This document shows, one piece after another, positions 7,165 to 17,114 of a DNA stretch of 32,613 bases. The position numbers and the translations under genes were made by a program. Source of the DNA: JAKEHA01 sp964560355 (GTDB taxonomy: Bacteria; Krumholzibacteriota; Krumholzibacteriia; WVZY01; JAKEHA01); NCBI GenBank assembly GCA_964560355.1, contig CAZLLI010000030.1, forward strand, positions 1 to 32,613, written 5' to 3'. Numbering within the stretch: position 1 is the first letter of the stretch; each line of letters starts with the position of its first letter. The notes beneath the pieces are model-generated. The model was given only the letters and a program-made list of their open reading frames with translations. It made no database searches and had not been told where the DNA came from.

Positions 7165-8751
7165 GTGGTCACCACCGACTTCCTCATCATCGGCTCCGGA
7201 ATCGCGGGGCTCTCGCTCGCGCTGAACCTCGCCGAGCGCGGCCGGGTCGCGATCGTCACCAAGAAGGCCCTCGAGGACTCCAACACCAACCAGGCGCAGG
7301 GTGGCGTCGCGGGCGTCCTCGGGGACGACGACTCCTTCGACCTGCACGTGGCCGACACGCTGAACGCGGGCGCGGGCCTGTGCCGCCGCGACGTCGTCGA
7401 GATGGTGGTGCGCGAAGGCCCCGCGCGCATCCGCGACTTGGTGTCGCTCGGGGTCGCGTTCACGACCGAGAGCGGGCGCCTCGCGCTCGGCCTGGAAGGC
7501 GGGCACTCGCGCCACCGCATCGTGCACAGCGCCGACCACACCGGCCGCGAGATCGAGTCGCACTTGCTCGACGCGGTGCTCGACCACGACCGCATCGACG
7601 TCCACCCCTACCACATGGCGATCGACCTGATCGCGCCGCGCCACCTCGAGCGCGCGGGCGCGCGCGGGGTGTGGGGCGCGTACGCGATGGACGCGTCGAC
7701 GGGCGAGGTGCGCGCGTTCGTCGCCAAGCGCACCATTCTCGCGAGCGGCGGCGCCGGCAAGGTGTACCGCTACACCACCAACCCCGACATCGCGACTGGC
7801 GACGGCGTCGCGATGGCGTACCGCGTGGGCGCGCGCATCGCCAACCTCGAGTTCGTGCAGTTCCACCCCACGTGCCTCTACCACCCGCGCGCGAAGTCGT
7901 TTCTCTTGACCGAAGCGCTGCGTGGTGAGGGGGGACGTTTGGTCGACGCGAGCGGGCGCCGTTTCATGGACGACTACGACGCGCGCGCCGAGCTCGCGCC
8001 GCGCGACATCGTCGCGCGCGCGATCGACAGCGAGATGAAGAAGACGGCGGCGCCGTGCGTCTACCTCGACATCACCCACCTCGCGGCGAGCTTCATCGAG
8101 CGACGCTTCCCGAGCATCCTCGAGCGCTGCCTCGAATTCGGCATCGACCCGCGCACGACCCCGATTCCCGTGGTGCCGGCGACGCACTACTTCTGCGGGG
8201 GCGTCGACGTGGACACGCGGGGGCGTACCTCGGTAGAGAACCTGTTCGCGATCGGGGAAGTGAGCCACACGGGGCTGCACGGCGCCAACCGCCTCGCCAG
8301 CAATTCGCTCTTGGAAGCGCTGGTGTACGCCGCGCGCGCGCACGACGCCGTACTGGAGGGCGTGGACGCGGCGGTGCTCCCGGGCGTGAAGCGGTGGGTC
8401 TCTCCCGGCGCCGGCGCGGCCCCCGACCCCATCGTGCTCGAGCACGACTGGGACGAAGCGCGTCGCGTGATGTGGGACTACGTCGGCATCGTGCGCAGCG
8501 ACGCGCGCCTGGCCATCGCCGCAGAGCGCTTGGCCGCGCTGGCCGCCACGGTCGAAAACGTGTACCGTGCCAGCGTGGTCACGCAAGACTTGCTCGAGCT
8601 GCGCAACATCATCCACGTGGGACGTCTGGTGGTGCAGTCGGCGCAGAGCCGCAAGGAAAGCCGCGGGCTCCATTACACCGAGAGCTACCCCGGGCGCGAC
8701 GACGCGCGCTTCCTCCGCGACACCGTGCTCACCGCGGGATCGGAGTCGTAG
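7165..8751 (+). CDS. nadB: NadB, L-aspartate oxidase
   Basis: NadB is a cytoplasmic FAD enzyme that oxidises L-aspartate to iminoaspartate, which NadA then turns into quinolinate for NAD synthesis. The 528-residue protein begins with the FAD-binding fold LIIGSGIAGLSLAL (GxGxxG at 10-15). It carries the flavin and active-site blocks of the succinate dehydrogenase/NadB family: NTNQAQGGVAGVL, HSRHRIVHSADHTG, EFVQFHPT, LAPRDIVARAID and the C-terminal flavin loop GLHGANRLASNSLLEAL. The GTG start at 7165 fits the family N-terminus, but its ribosome binding site is weak. nadA and nadC are absent here. The next gene starts three bases after the stop, so nadB appears to head the bacillithiol operon, which is unusual company. 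Confidence 0.95.
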   Translation: MVTTDFLIIGSGIAGLSLALNLAERGRVAIVTKKALEDSNTNQAQGGVAGVLGDDDSFDLHVADTLNAGAGLCRRDVVEMVVREGPARIRDLVSLGVAFTTESGRLALGLEGGHSRHRIVHSADHTGREIESHLLDAVLDHDRIDVHPYHMAIDLIAPRHLERAGARGVWGAYAMDASTGEVRAFVAKRTILASGGAGKVYRYTTNPDIATGDGVAMAYRVGARIANLEFVQFHPTCLYHPRAKSFLLTEALRGEGGRLVDASGRRFMDDYDARAELAPRDIVARAIDSEMKKTAAPCVYLDITHLAASFIERRFPSILERCLEFGIDPRTTPIPVVPATHYFCGGVDVDTRGRTSVENLFAIGEVSHTGLHGANRLASNSLLEALVYAARAHDAVLEGVDAAVLPGVKRWVSPGAGAAPDPIVLEHDWDEARRVMWDYVGIVRSDARLAIAAERLAALAATVENVYRASVVTQDLLELRNIIHVGRLVVQSAQSRKESRGLHYTESYPGRDDARFLRDTVLTAGSES

Positions 8752-8754
8752 CGC

Positions 8755-9498
8755 ATGGAGTGGTACAAGGTCGCGTTCGGCGACATCTACCCGCTGGTGT
8801 ATCCGCACCGCGACGACGCGGAGGCGGCGCGCGTCGCGGGCCGGCTCGCGCCGCTCTTGGGCGGCCGCTCGCCGGTGATCGACGTCGCGTGCGGCAACGG
8901 GCGCTACATGGCGGCGTTCGCGCGCGCGGGGCTCGAGGTGTTCGGCGTCGACCTCTCGGAGTACCTGCTCGCGGACGCGGTGGCGACGCGCGCGCTGCGC
9001 GGTCGCGTGATCCTGGGCGACATGCGCGCGCTCCCGTTTCGCGACGGGTGCGCGGGCGCCGTGGTCAACATGTTCACGAGCTTCGGCTACTTCGAGACCG
9101 ACCTCGACAACGTGCGCGTGATGCACGAGGCGGCGCGGGTGACCGCGGGCGGGGGCGTGTTCTTGATGGACTTCTTGAACGCCGCGGCGCTCGACCTGCG
9201 CGTGGGCGAAGCACCTTCGGTGCGGCGCGAGCGCGGTGCCGTGATCGAAGAGCGGCGCGAAGTCGTCGACGACGCGCGCGTGCTGGTGAAACACGTGCGC
9301 GTGGGGGTCGAGGGCCGCGACGCGATCGAGTATCACGAGCGCTTGCGCCTCTATCGCTACGACGACCTCCTGGCGATGGCGGAGGCGGCGGGCCTGCGTG
9401 CGCGCGCCGTGTACGGCGACTACGACTTGAGCGAGTACCGCGCGGCCAGTTCGCCGCGCGTGATTCTGCTGTGCGAAAAGCCGGAGGAGACTTCGTGA
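8755..9498 (+). CDS. Class I SAM-dependent methyltransferase in the bacillithiol operon (candidate NmbA-type N-methyl-bacillithiol synthase)
   Basis: A 247-residue methyltransferase. Motif I is VIDVACGNGRYMAAF (residues 41-55) and the acidic residue after strand 2 is D66 in VFGVDLS. A GDMRALPF motif (PF following the third strand) and NMFTSFGYF are typical of Methyltransf_11/25-like enzymes acting on small molecules. It starts with ATG three bases after nadB, with GGAG at 8743-8746, and its stop overlaps the bshC start (GTGA). Chlorobaculum tepidum makes N-methyl-bacillithiol with a SAM methyltransferase, NmbA. A methyltransferase placed directly before bshC, bshB1 and bshA is therefore a good candidate for that reaction. 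The substrate assignment rests on context only; I cannot compare the sequence with NmbA here. Confidence 0.85.
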   Translation: MEWYKVAFGDIYPLVYPHRDDAEAARVAGRLAPLLGGRSPVIDVACGNGRYMAAFARAGLEVFGVDLSEYLLADAVATRALRGRVILGDMRALPFRDGCAGAVVNMFTSFGYFETDLDNVRVMHEAARVTAGGGVFLMDFLNAAALDLRVGEAPSVRRERGAVIEERREVVDDARVLVKHVRVGVEGRDAIEYHERLRLYRYDDLLAMAEAAGLRARAVYGDYDLSEYRAASSPRVILLCEKPEETS

Positions 9499-11087
9499 GC
9501 GGATTGCGCGTCACCATTCCCGTCGACACCATGGGCACGACGGTGCTGTGCCGCGACTACTTCGGGCGGGTGGACGCGCCCGTCCACCGTCGCGTGGGCG
9601 GCTTCCGCGCCAACAGCCCGACGTGGTCGCGCGTGTTGGGGGAAGCGCGCGGCGTCGACGCACGCGTGGTCGCGCGCCTGGTGGAAGCGAACGAGGCCCT
9701 CGGCGCGCCGGCGGAACTCGTCGCGCGCTTGCGCGGCCTCGCCGACGGCAGCGTGCGCGCGGTGGTGACGGGGCAACAGCCGGGCGTCGCGGGCGGCCCC
9801 TTGCTGTCGCTCTACAAGGCGGCGACGGCGATCGCGTCCGCGCGCGCGATCGCGTCGCGCTGGAAGACGCCGTGCGTGCCGGTGTTCTGGCTCGGTTCCG
9901 ACGACGATGACTTCGCGGAGATTCGCGAGCTCACGGTGGTGAGCGACGCGCTCGCGGTGGTGTCGGTGAATTTGGACTCGCCCGCGCACGCTCCGGGACG
10001 CCGCGTCGGCGACGTCGCCGGGAGCGCGGTGGCGCGCGCGTGGGAAGCAGTGCTCCCGTTTCTGCCGCGCAACGACGCGACCGCGCGCGTGGGCGAGTGG
10101 ATCGACGCCGGCGGCGACTTGGGCCAGATCGCGGCGCGCGCGGTGGTCGAGCTCACGGACGGGGGCGTCGCGGTCATCGATGGGCGGGAGCCCGCGCTGC
10201 GCCTGGCCGCACGCGACCTCTTGCTCGCGTTCTTCGACCGCGAAGACGAGGTGCGCGCGCGCGTGCGCGACGAAGGTGCGGCGCTCGTCGCCGACGGCTA
10301 CCACGCGCAGCTCGACACCGGGAGCGACTCGGGATTGTTTTGGGTGCGCGACGGAGTCCGCCAGCGCATTCCGGCGGAAGCGCGCGCGGCGGCGCGCGAG
10401 GCCTTCGCGCGCGACATTACGGCGGTTTCGCCCGGCGTGGTGGCGCGCAATCTGCTGCAGGACGCGGTGCTCGCGCCCGCCGCGGTGGTACTGGGACCGG
10501 CGGAGATCGCGTACCGCGCGCAGCTCGCGGGCGTGTACGACGCGCTCGGCGTCGCGAAACCGGTCGTGCTGCCGCGTCTCGCGGCGACCTTCGTGCCGCC
10601 GCCGGTGGACGACGCGGGCGCGCGGGCGGGCGTCGACCCGGCGCTTCTCGCGACCGACCCGGCCGCCTGGGTGGACGCGGTCAAGGCGTCCGCGGAGAGC
10701 CCGCGCGCGGCCGCGGCGGCGCAAGCGTTCGAAGAGACGTTTCGCAAGGAGGCGGCGCGCTTCGCGGCGGCCGCGGGTGAGAGGCTCGACGCCAAGGCGC
10801 GCGAGAAGCTCGAGCGCCGCGTCGCCGAACTCGCGCAGCGTGTCGCGGGGGTCGCGCGGGGTGCCGTCGAGCAGGACGCCCTCGCGGGAGCGGCCGAGTG
10901 GCCGTGGCTCGCGCGCGCGGCGGAGATGTTCGTGCGCGACACCGTGCCGCAGGAGCGCTTCCTGTCGGCGCTGGTGCCGCGCACCTTCCACGGGCGCGAC
11001 GCGTGGAGCACCATCGACGACGTCGCCGCCGCGCACGTGCGCGACGCGTTAGACGGGCGCGTCCTGCATCGTGTATATTCGCGGTAG
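9495..11087 (+). CDS. bshC: BshC, bacillithiol synthase (cysteine-adding enzyme)
   Basis: BshC performs the last step of bacillithiol synthesis, adding cysteine to glucosaminyl-malate. The 530-residue length matches the family (about 540 in Bacillus subtilis). The diagnostic block is VVTGQQPGVAGGPLLSLYKA, followed by CVPVFWLGSDDDDFAEI, the nucleotide-binding-like core of BshC. Later come LLQDAVLAPAAVVLGPAEIAY and a long helical, Ala/Arg/Glu-rich segment near the C-terminus that would form the family coiled coil. The GTG start at 9495 has CGGAGGAGA just upstream and overlaps the methyltransferase stop by four bases. bshB1 starts two bases after its stop. Identification is strong because all three bsh genes are adjacent. 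Confidence 0.93.
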   Translation: MSGLRVTIPVDTMGTTVLCRDYFGRVDAPVHRRVGGFRANSPTWSRVLGEARGVDARVVARLVEANEALGAPAELVARLRGLADGSVRAVVTGQQPGVAGGPLLSLYKAATAIASARAIASRWKTPCVPVFWLGSDDDDFAEIRELTVVSDALAVVSVNLDSPAHAPGRRVGDVAGSAVARAWEAVLPFLPRNDATARVGEWIDAGGDLGQIAARAVVELTDGGVAVIDGREPALRLAARDLLLAFFDREDEVRARVRDEGAALVADGYHAQLDTGSDSGLFWVRDGVRQRIPAEARAAAREAFARDITAVSPGVVARNLLQDAVLAPAAVVLGPAEIAYRAQLAGVYDALGVAKPVVLPRLAATFVPPPVDDAGARAGVDPALLATDPAAWVDAVKASAESPRAAAAAQAFEETFRKEAARFAAAAGERLDAKAREKLERRVAELAQRVAGVARGAVEQDALAGAAEWPWLARAAEMFVRDTVPQERFLSALVPRTFHGRDAWSTIDDVAAAHVRDALDGRVLHRVYSR

Positions 11088-11089
11088 CT

Positions 11090-11812
11090 ATGCGAGTGTT
11101 GGCGATCGGAATTCACCCCGACGACGTCGAGATCGGGTGCGGCGGCACGGTGGCGCTCTTGGCGCGGCGCGGCGACGAGGTCACCATTTTGGACCTCACG
11201 CGCGGGGAGGCGTCGACCAACGGAACCCCCGAGCAGCGCGCGGGTGAAGCCGCGGAAGCGGCGCGTATACTCGCCGTGAAGCGCCGCGTCAACGTGGCAC
11301 TCCCCGACACCGGACTGCGCTCCGAAGAGCCCGAGCAAGTGCGCGCCATCGTGCGGGTGATCCGCGCCGCGCGGCCGCACGTGGTGCTGGTTCCCAACGC
11401 CGATGACCCCCACCCCGACCACATGGCGGGCGCTCTGTTGTCGCGCCACGCGATCTTTCTCGCCAACGTGAATGGCTACGCCACCGAAGAGGGCGGCAAG
11501 CGCCAGGAGCGCTGGCGCGTCGCGCGGTCGCTGGTCTACGTCGGGCGGCGCGACGTGCGGCCGGACGTCGTGGTCGACGTGACGCCGGTGCACGAGGTCA
11601 AGTTCGCCTCCATTCGCGCGCACGCGAGTCAAGTCGGCGGGGGCGAAGGAGCGCTGGCGACGCCGCTCACCGACCCGCGCTTCCTGTCCGTGATCGAGGC
11701 GCGCGACCGCCTGGCCGGCCGCAAGGTCGGCGCGACCTTCGGCGAGGCCTTCGAGCTCGTCGCGCCCATCGCGCTCACCGATTTCACGCCCTTGGTTCCC
11801 CCGGAGTCGTGA
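11090..11812 (+). CDS. bshB1: BshB1, N-acetyl-glucosaminyl-malate deacetylase
   Basis: A zinc deacetylase of the LmbE/PIG-L family that removes acetate from GlcNAc-malate in the second bacillithiol step. The 240-residue protein opens with MRVLAIGIHPDDVEIGCGG; H9 and D12 with H111 of the HPDH motif (108-111) form the expected zinc site, and D11 is the likely general base. Length agrees with Bacillus BshB1. The ATG at 11090 lies two bases after the bshC stop. A TATATT at 11074-11079, inside the end of bshC, could be a weak internal promoter. The stop overlaps the bshA start (GTGA), which gives the order C-B1-A. Confidence 0.93.
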   Translation: MRVLAIGIHPDDVEIGCGGTVALLARRGDEVTILDLTRGEASTNGTPEQRAGEAAEAARILAVKRRVNVALPDTGLRSEEPEQVRAIVRVIRAARPHVVLVPNADDPHPDHMAGALLSRHAIFLANVNGYATEEGGKRQERWRVARSLVYVGRRDVRPDVVVDVTPVHEVKFASIRAHASQVGGGEGALATPLTDPRFLSVIEARDRLAGRKVGATFGEAFELVAPIALTDFTPLVPPES

Positions 11813-12954
11813 CGAGCGTGCGCCCTCTGAAAGTAGGAATCGTTTGCTACCCGACGCTGGGAGGGAGCGGGGTGGTCGCGACCGAGCTGGGGAAGTCGCT
11901 CGCGCAGCTCGGGAACGAAGTCCACTTCATCACCACCGGGCACCCGTCGCGCCTGTCCGGCTACGACGAGCGCGTATACGTGCACAAGGTGGTGACGGGC
12001 GAGTACCCGCTGTTCCAGCAATACACGCCGTACTCGCTCAGCCTCGCGGTCAAGATTCGCGAAGTGGCCGAGCAGTACGAACTCGACCTGGTCCACGTCC
12101 ACTACGCCATCCCGCACGCGGCGTCCGCGTTCCTGGCGAAGGAAATGCTGAAACCGGTGCGCCTGCCGACCATGACGACGCTGCACGGCACCGACATCAC
12201 GCTGGTGGGCATCATGCCCTCGTACTACGAGATCACACGCTTCAGCATCGAGAAGAGCGACGCCGTCACCGCGGTGTCGGAGTTCTTGCGCCGCGAGACG
12301 GTGCGCGAGTTCCGCATCGAGCGCCCGATCGAGGTCATCCACAACTTCGTCGACACGAACCTGTTTCGCGCCGAGGAGCACCCGTGCGCAGCCCGCGGGC
12401 GCCTGTCCCCGAACGGCGAGCGCGTCCTCATGCACATCTCCAACTTCCGTAAGGTCAAGAACCTCCCGGTAGTACTTCAAGTATTCAACGAAGTGCGGAA
12501 GCACGTCCCCGCGCGCCTCGCGCTGGTGGGTGACGGCCCCGAGCGCGAGTCGACGGAGCGCCTGGCCGAGGAGATGGGCATCGTCGACCGCGTCGACTTC
12601 ATGGGCGACCAGGAGTCGATCTCCGACATCCTGCCGGCCGCCGACGTGTTCCTGCTCCCGTCGCAGCACGAGAGCTTCGGCCTCGCTGCGCTGGAAGCGA
12701 TGGCGTGCGGGGTGCCGGTGGTGGGGTCGCGCATCGGCGGGCTCCCGGAAGTAATCGTGCACGAGGAGACCGGCTACCTGTGCGACCCCTCCGACGTCCA
12801 ATGCATGACCGCGATCGTGCTCGGCCTCCTGCGCGACGAGGATCTGCGCCGCCGCATCGGGCGCGCCGCACGGGCGCGCGCCGAGCGCGAGTTCAATCTC
12901 GACAAGATCGTCGCGCGCTACCTCGACGCGTATCGACGGCTGGTGGAATCGTGA
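11809..12954 (+). CDS. bshA: BshA, N-acetyl-alpha-D-glucosaminyl L-malate synthase
   Basis: A GT4-family retaining glycosyltransferase that joins UDP-GlcNAc and L-malate, the first bacillithiol step. The 381-residue protein has the family start KVGIVCYPTLGGSGVVATELG, the malate/sugar region HVHYAIPHA and TLHGTDITLVG, and the GT-B E-x7-E motif ESFGLAALE (E288, E296). BshA is distinguished from other GT4 enzymes by YPTLGGSGVVATELG and by its bsh neighbours. The GTG start at 11809 overlaps the bshB1 stop by four bases; an alternative GTG at 11818 would remove three residues. It draws on the same UDP-GlcNAc pool as the lipid A genes upstream. Confidence 0.95.
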   Translation: MTSVRPLKVGIVCYPTLGGSGVVATELGKSLAQLGNEVHFITTGHPSRLSGYDERVYVHKVVTGEYPLFQQYTPYSLSLAVKIREVAEQYELDLVHVHYAIPHAASAFLAKEMLKPVRLPTMTTLHGTDITLVGIMPSYYEITRFSIEKSDAVTAVSEFLRRETVREFRIERPIEVIHNFVDTNLFRAEEHPCAARGRLSPNGERVLMHISNFRKVKNLPVVLQVFNEVRKHVPARLALVGDGPERESTERLAEEMGIVDRVDFMGDQESISDILPAADVFLLPSQHESFGLAALEAMACGVPVVGSRIGGLPEVIVHEETGYLCDPSDVQCMTAIVLGLLRDEDLRRRIGRAARARAEREFNLDKIVARYLDAYRRLVES

Positions 12955-13322
12955 GCGGGGAGTTTTGGACCGCGGTCGAGCGCATTCGCGAGCACGACGG
13001 CCGTTACGCGCGTGACGCGTACGCCTTCGTGATGGATTCGCTGGACTTCACCATGCGCGCGGTGGGGGAGCGGCGGCACGTTTCCGCGCTGGAGCTGGTG
13101 CAGGGGCTGTGCGCGAATGCGCGCGAGCGCTTCGGGCTCTTCGCCTACACCGTACTCAGCAAGTGGGGATTGGACGGCGGCGACGACGTCGGCGAGATCG
13201 TGTTCCAACTGATCGACGCCGGCATTCTGTCGCGCCAGGAGAGCGACCAGCGCAGTGACTTCGAGCGCACGGTCGACTTTCGCGCCACACTCGACGCCGC
13301 GGCGCTGGAGTCCGACGCGTAG
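12951..13322 (+). CDS. Minf_1886-family protein (unknown function)
   Basis: A 123-residue cytoplasmic protein resembling the Minf_1886 family, first noted in Verrucomicrobia and Planctomycetes. Recognisable family features are the DGRYARDAYAFVMDSLDFT start, RHVSALELVQGLCANAR, and WGLDGGDDVGEIVFQLID with a final RSDFERTVDF block. No catalytic motif is evident and no function is established. The GTG start at 12951 overlaps the bshA stop by four bases, so it is probably the last gene of the nadB-bsh operon. That could hint at a thiol or redox link, but this is only association. It ends two bases from the stop of the convergent HIT gene. Confidence 0.85.
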   Translation: MSGEFWTAVERIREHDGRYARDAYAFVMDSLDFTMRAVGERRHVSALELVQGLCANARERFGLFAYTVLSKWGLDGGDDVGEIVFQLIDAGILSRQESDQRSDFERTVDFRATLDAAALESDA

Positions 13323-13324
13323 CG

Positions 13325-13669
13325 CTAGCCCGGCGGCCACGCGAACACGCGCCCGCCCAGCACGTGCAGGTGGATGTGGAACACCGACTGTCCCGCGCCC
13401 GCGTGCGTGTTCATGACCAAGCGATAGCCCGATTTCGACAGCCCCATCTCCGCCGCCACCGCGCGCGCGGCCCACATCAACTTTCCCAATAGCTCGCGGT
13501 CGCCGGCGTCGGCGTCGTCGAGCGTTGCGATGTGCTTGCGCGGTACCACCAGCGCGTGCGCGGGCGCGGCGGGGTTGACGTCGCGAAACGCGACGGCGGC
13601 GTCGTCTTCGTAGAGACGCGTGGCAGGTATCTCGCCGTCGAGGATGCGGCAGAACACGCAGTCCTTCAT
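13325..13669 (-). CDS. HIT-family (histidine triad) nucleotide-binding protein
   Basis: A 114-residue Hint-type purine nucleoside phosphoramidase-like protein. It has CVFCRILDGEIPATRLYEDD at the start, HALVVPRKHI in the middle, and the histidine triad HIHLHVLGG at 98-106 (H98, H100, H102). Two cysteines at positions 4 and 7 (CVFC), seen in many bacterial HIT proteins, may bind zinc. The ATG at 13669 has a perfect AGGAGG at 13680-13675. An upstream extension in the same frame exists but lacks family similarity. A TATACT at 13714-13709 could be the -10 element. It faces the Minf_1886 gene tail to tail and diverges from prkA. Confidence 0.92.
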   Translation of the reverse strand: MKDCVFCRILDGEIPATRLYEDDAAVAFRDVNPAAPAHALVVPRKHIATLDDADAGDRELLGKLMWAARAVAAEMGLSKSGYRLVMNTHAGAGQSVFHIHLHVLGGRVFAWPPG

Positions 13670-13755
13670 TCGAGCCTCCTTCGAGACAGACCAGTCGCGA
13701 GCGGAAACAGTATAGCGCCATAGGGGATGCGACGCACCCGTCGAGTGACGGCGGC

Positions 13756-13768
13756 GCGACGAGGTCGC
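13756..13768. promoter_or_regulatory. Short dyad upstream of the prkA sigma-54 promoter (possible activator site)
   Basis: GCGAC-GAG-GTCGC is an inverted repeat of five bases with a three-base centre, about 60-70 bases upstream of the predicted start at about 13827. Enhancer-binding proteins of sigma-54 bind dyads, usually a little further upstream. Short GC dyads arise easily in this sequence, so support is weak. Confidence 0.2.
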
Positions 13769-13798
13769 ACCGGACACGACCGGGCAGCATGGGAAGTC

Positions 13799-13816
13799 AT
13801 TGGTACGCTTCTTGCC
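13799..13816 (+). promoter_or_regulatory. Sigma-54 (RpoN)-type promoter upstream of prkA
   Basis: The site reads ATTGGTACGCTTCTTGCC. It has the invariant GG (13802-13803) and GC (13814-13815) exactly ten bases apart, and matches TTGGCACG-N4-TTGC at all but one base (T for C). Transcription would start near 13827, about 110 bases before the prkA ATG. It lies in the 268-base gap between the divergent HIT and prkA genes, which holds no further gene that I can see. The yeaGH operon of E. coli is reported to be under NtrC/sigma-54 control, which gives the match biological sense. Confidence 0.7.
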
Positions 13817-13937
13817 CCCTCGGCCGCGGGAACCGGCGTCGCGGCCGCATCTCGATCGCCGCGCCGGCGCCCGCGCACCAGGCACGCAACCGCACACGCA
13901 TTTAGAAGGTGGTTAACGCCCGCGAGCAGGAGGACCC

Positions 13938-15992
<2,055 letters not shown>

Positions 15993-16009
15993 GGCGTCGG
16001 GAGGCGCGA

Positions 16010-17113
16010 ATGGTCCAGCGCATCGACCGCGACCTGAATCGCTTTCGCCAGGTCGTGCGGGGGCTCGTCAAGAAGGAGCTCCGCAAGTTCATGACCACGG
16101 GCGAGCTCGTCGGACGGCAGGGCCGCGACTACGTCTCCATTCCGATCCGGCAGATCGAGATTCCCACGTTTCGCCACGAGACGCGCCGCTTCGGCGGGGT
16201 GGGCCAGGGTGACGGCGAACCGGGGACTCCGATCGGCCAGGCGGAAGGCGACGGGCACGGCCCCGCCGGCGACGCCCCCGGCGAGCACATGGTCGAGGTC
16301 GAAGTCGCCCTCGCCGAGCTCGCGCGCATCATGGCCGAAGAGCTCGAGCTTCCCAACATCAAGCCCAAGAGCAAGGACGTCATCGAGGCCGAGCACGGCA
16401 AGTTCACCGGCATCCACAAGAACGGCCCCGAGTCGCTGCGCCATTTTCGTCGCACCTTCCGCGAAGCGTTGAAGCGCCAGATCGCGTCGGGCGCGTACGA
16501 CTTCGCGCACCCCGTCATCGTCCCCATCAAGGACGACAAGCGTTACCGCGCGCGCCGCACCGTGCACGCGCCGGAGACCAACGCGGTCATCTTCTATCTC
16601 ATGGACGTGTCGGGTTCGATGGGTGACGAGCAGAAGGACGTCGTGCGCAACGAATCGTTCTGGATCAACACCTGGCTGCGCCATCAGTACAAGGGTGTCG
16701 CGACGCGCTTCATCGTGCACGACGCCGAGGCGCGCGAGGTCGACGAGTACACCTTCTTTCACACCCGCGAGAGCGGCGGCACGCGCATTTCGTCGGCCTA
16801 CCAGCTGGCGGCCGACATCATCGACGCCGAGTGCCCGCCGAGCGAGTTCAACGTGTACCTGTTCCACTTCTCGGACGGCGACAACTGGGGCGGCGGCGAC
16901 ACCCAAGTGTGCGTGAAGCTCTTGAACGAGCGTTTGCTCCCGGCCGCGAACCTGTTCTGCTACGGCCAGGTCGCGAGCCCGTACGGGAGCGGCGCCTTCA
17001 TCAACGACCTCGCGGGCGCGTTCAAGGCCGTCGACAACGTCGTCCTGGCCGAAATCAACAGCCGCGACGAGATCTACGACTCCATCAAGAAATTCCTGGG
17101 GAAGGGGCGCTGA
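16010..17113 (+). CDS. YeaH/YhbH family protein (DUF444, UPF0229)
   Basis: A 367-residue DUF444 protein that nearly always accompanies PrkA. The N-terminus (RIDRDLNRFRQVVRGLVKKELRKF) and FVSIPIRQIEIP-like strand are family features; here the strand reads YVSIPIRQIEIP. A Gly-rich low-complexity stretch covers about 62-92. From about residue 190 a von Willebrand A-like domain begins with the metal-site motif DVSGSMGDEQK (199-209). FHFSDGDNWGG lies further on. The ATG at 16010 follows GGGAGG at 15999-16004 and is 17 bases after prkA. The protein may present or regulate the kinase, but its molecular role is unknown. spoVR starts one base after its stop. Confidence 0.93.
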   Translation: MVQRIDRDLNRFRQVVRGLVKKELRKFMTTGELVGRQGRDYVSIPIRQIEIPTFRHETRRFGGVGQGDGEPGTPIGQAEGDGHGPAGDAPGEHMVEVEVALAELARIMAEELELPNIKPKSKDVIEAEHGKFTGIHKNGPESLRHFRRTFREALKRQIASGAYDFAHPVIVPIKDDKRYRARRTVHAPETNAVIFYLMDVSGSMGDEQKDVVRNESFWINTWLRHQYKGVATRFIVHDAEAREVDEYTFFHTRESGGTRISSAYQLAADIIDAECPPSEFNVYLFHFSDGDNWGGGDTQVCVKLLNERLLPAANLFCYGQVASPYGSGAFINDLAGAFKAVDNVVLAEINSRDEIYDSIKKFLGKGR

Positions 17114-17114
17114 C

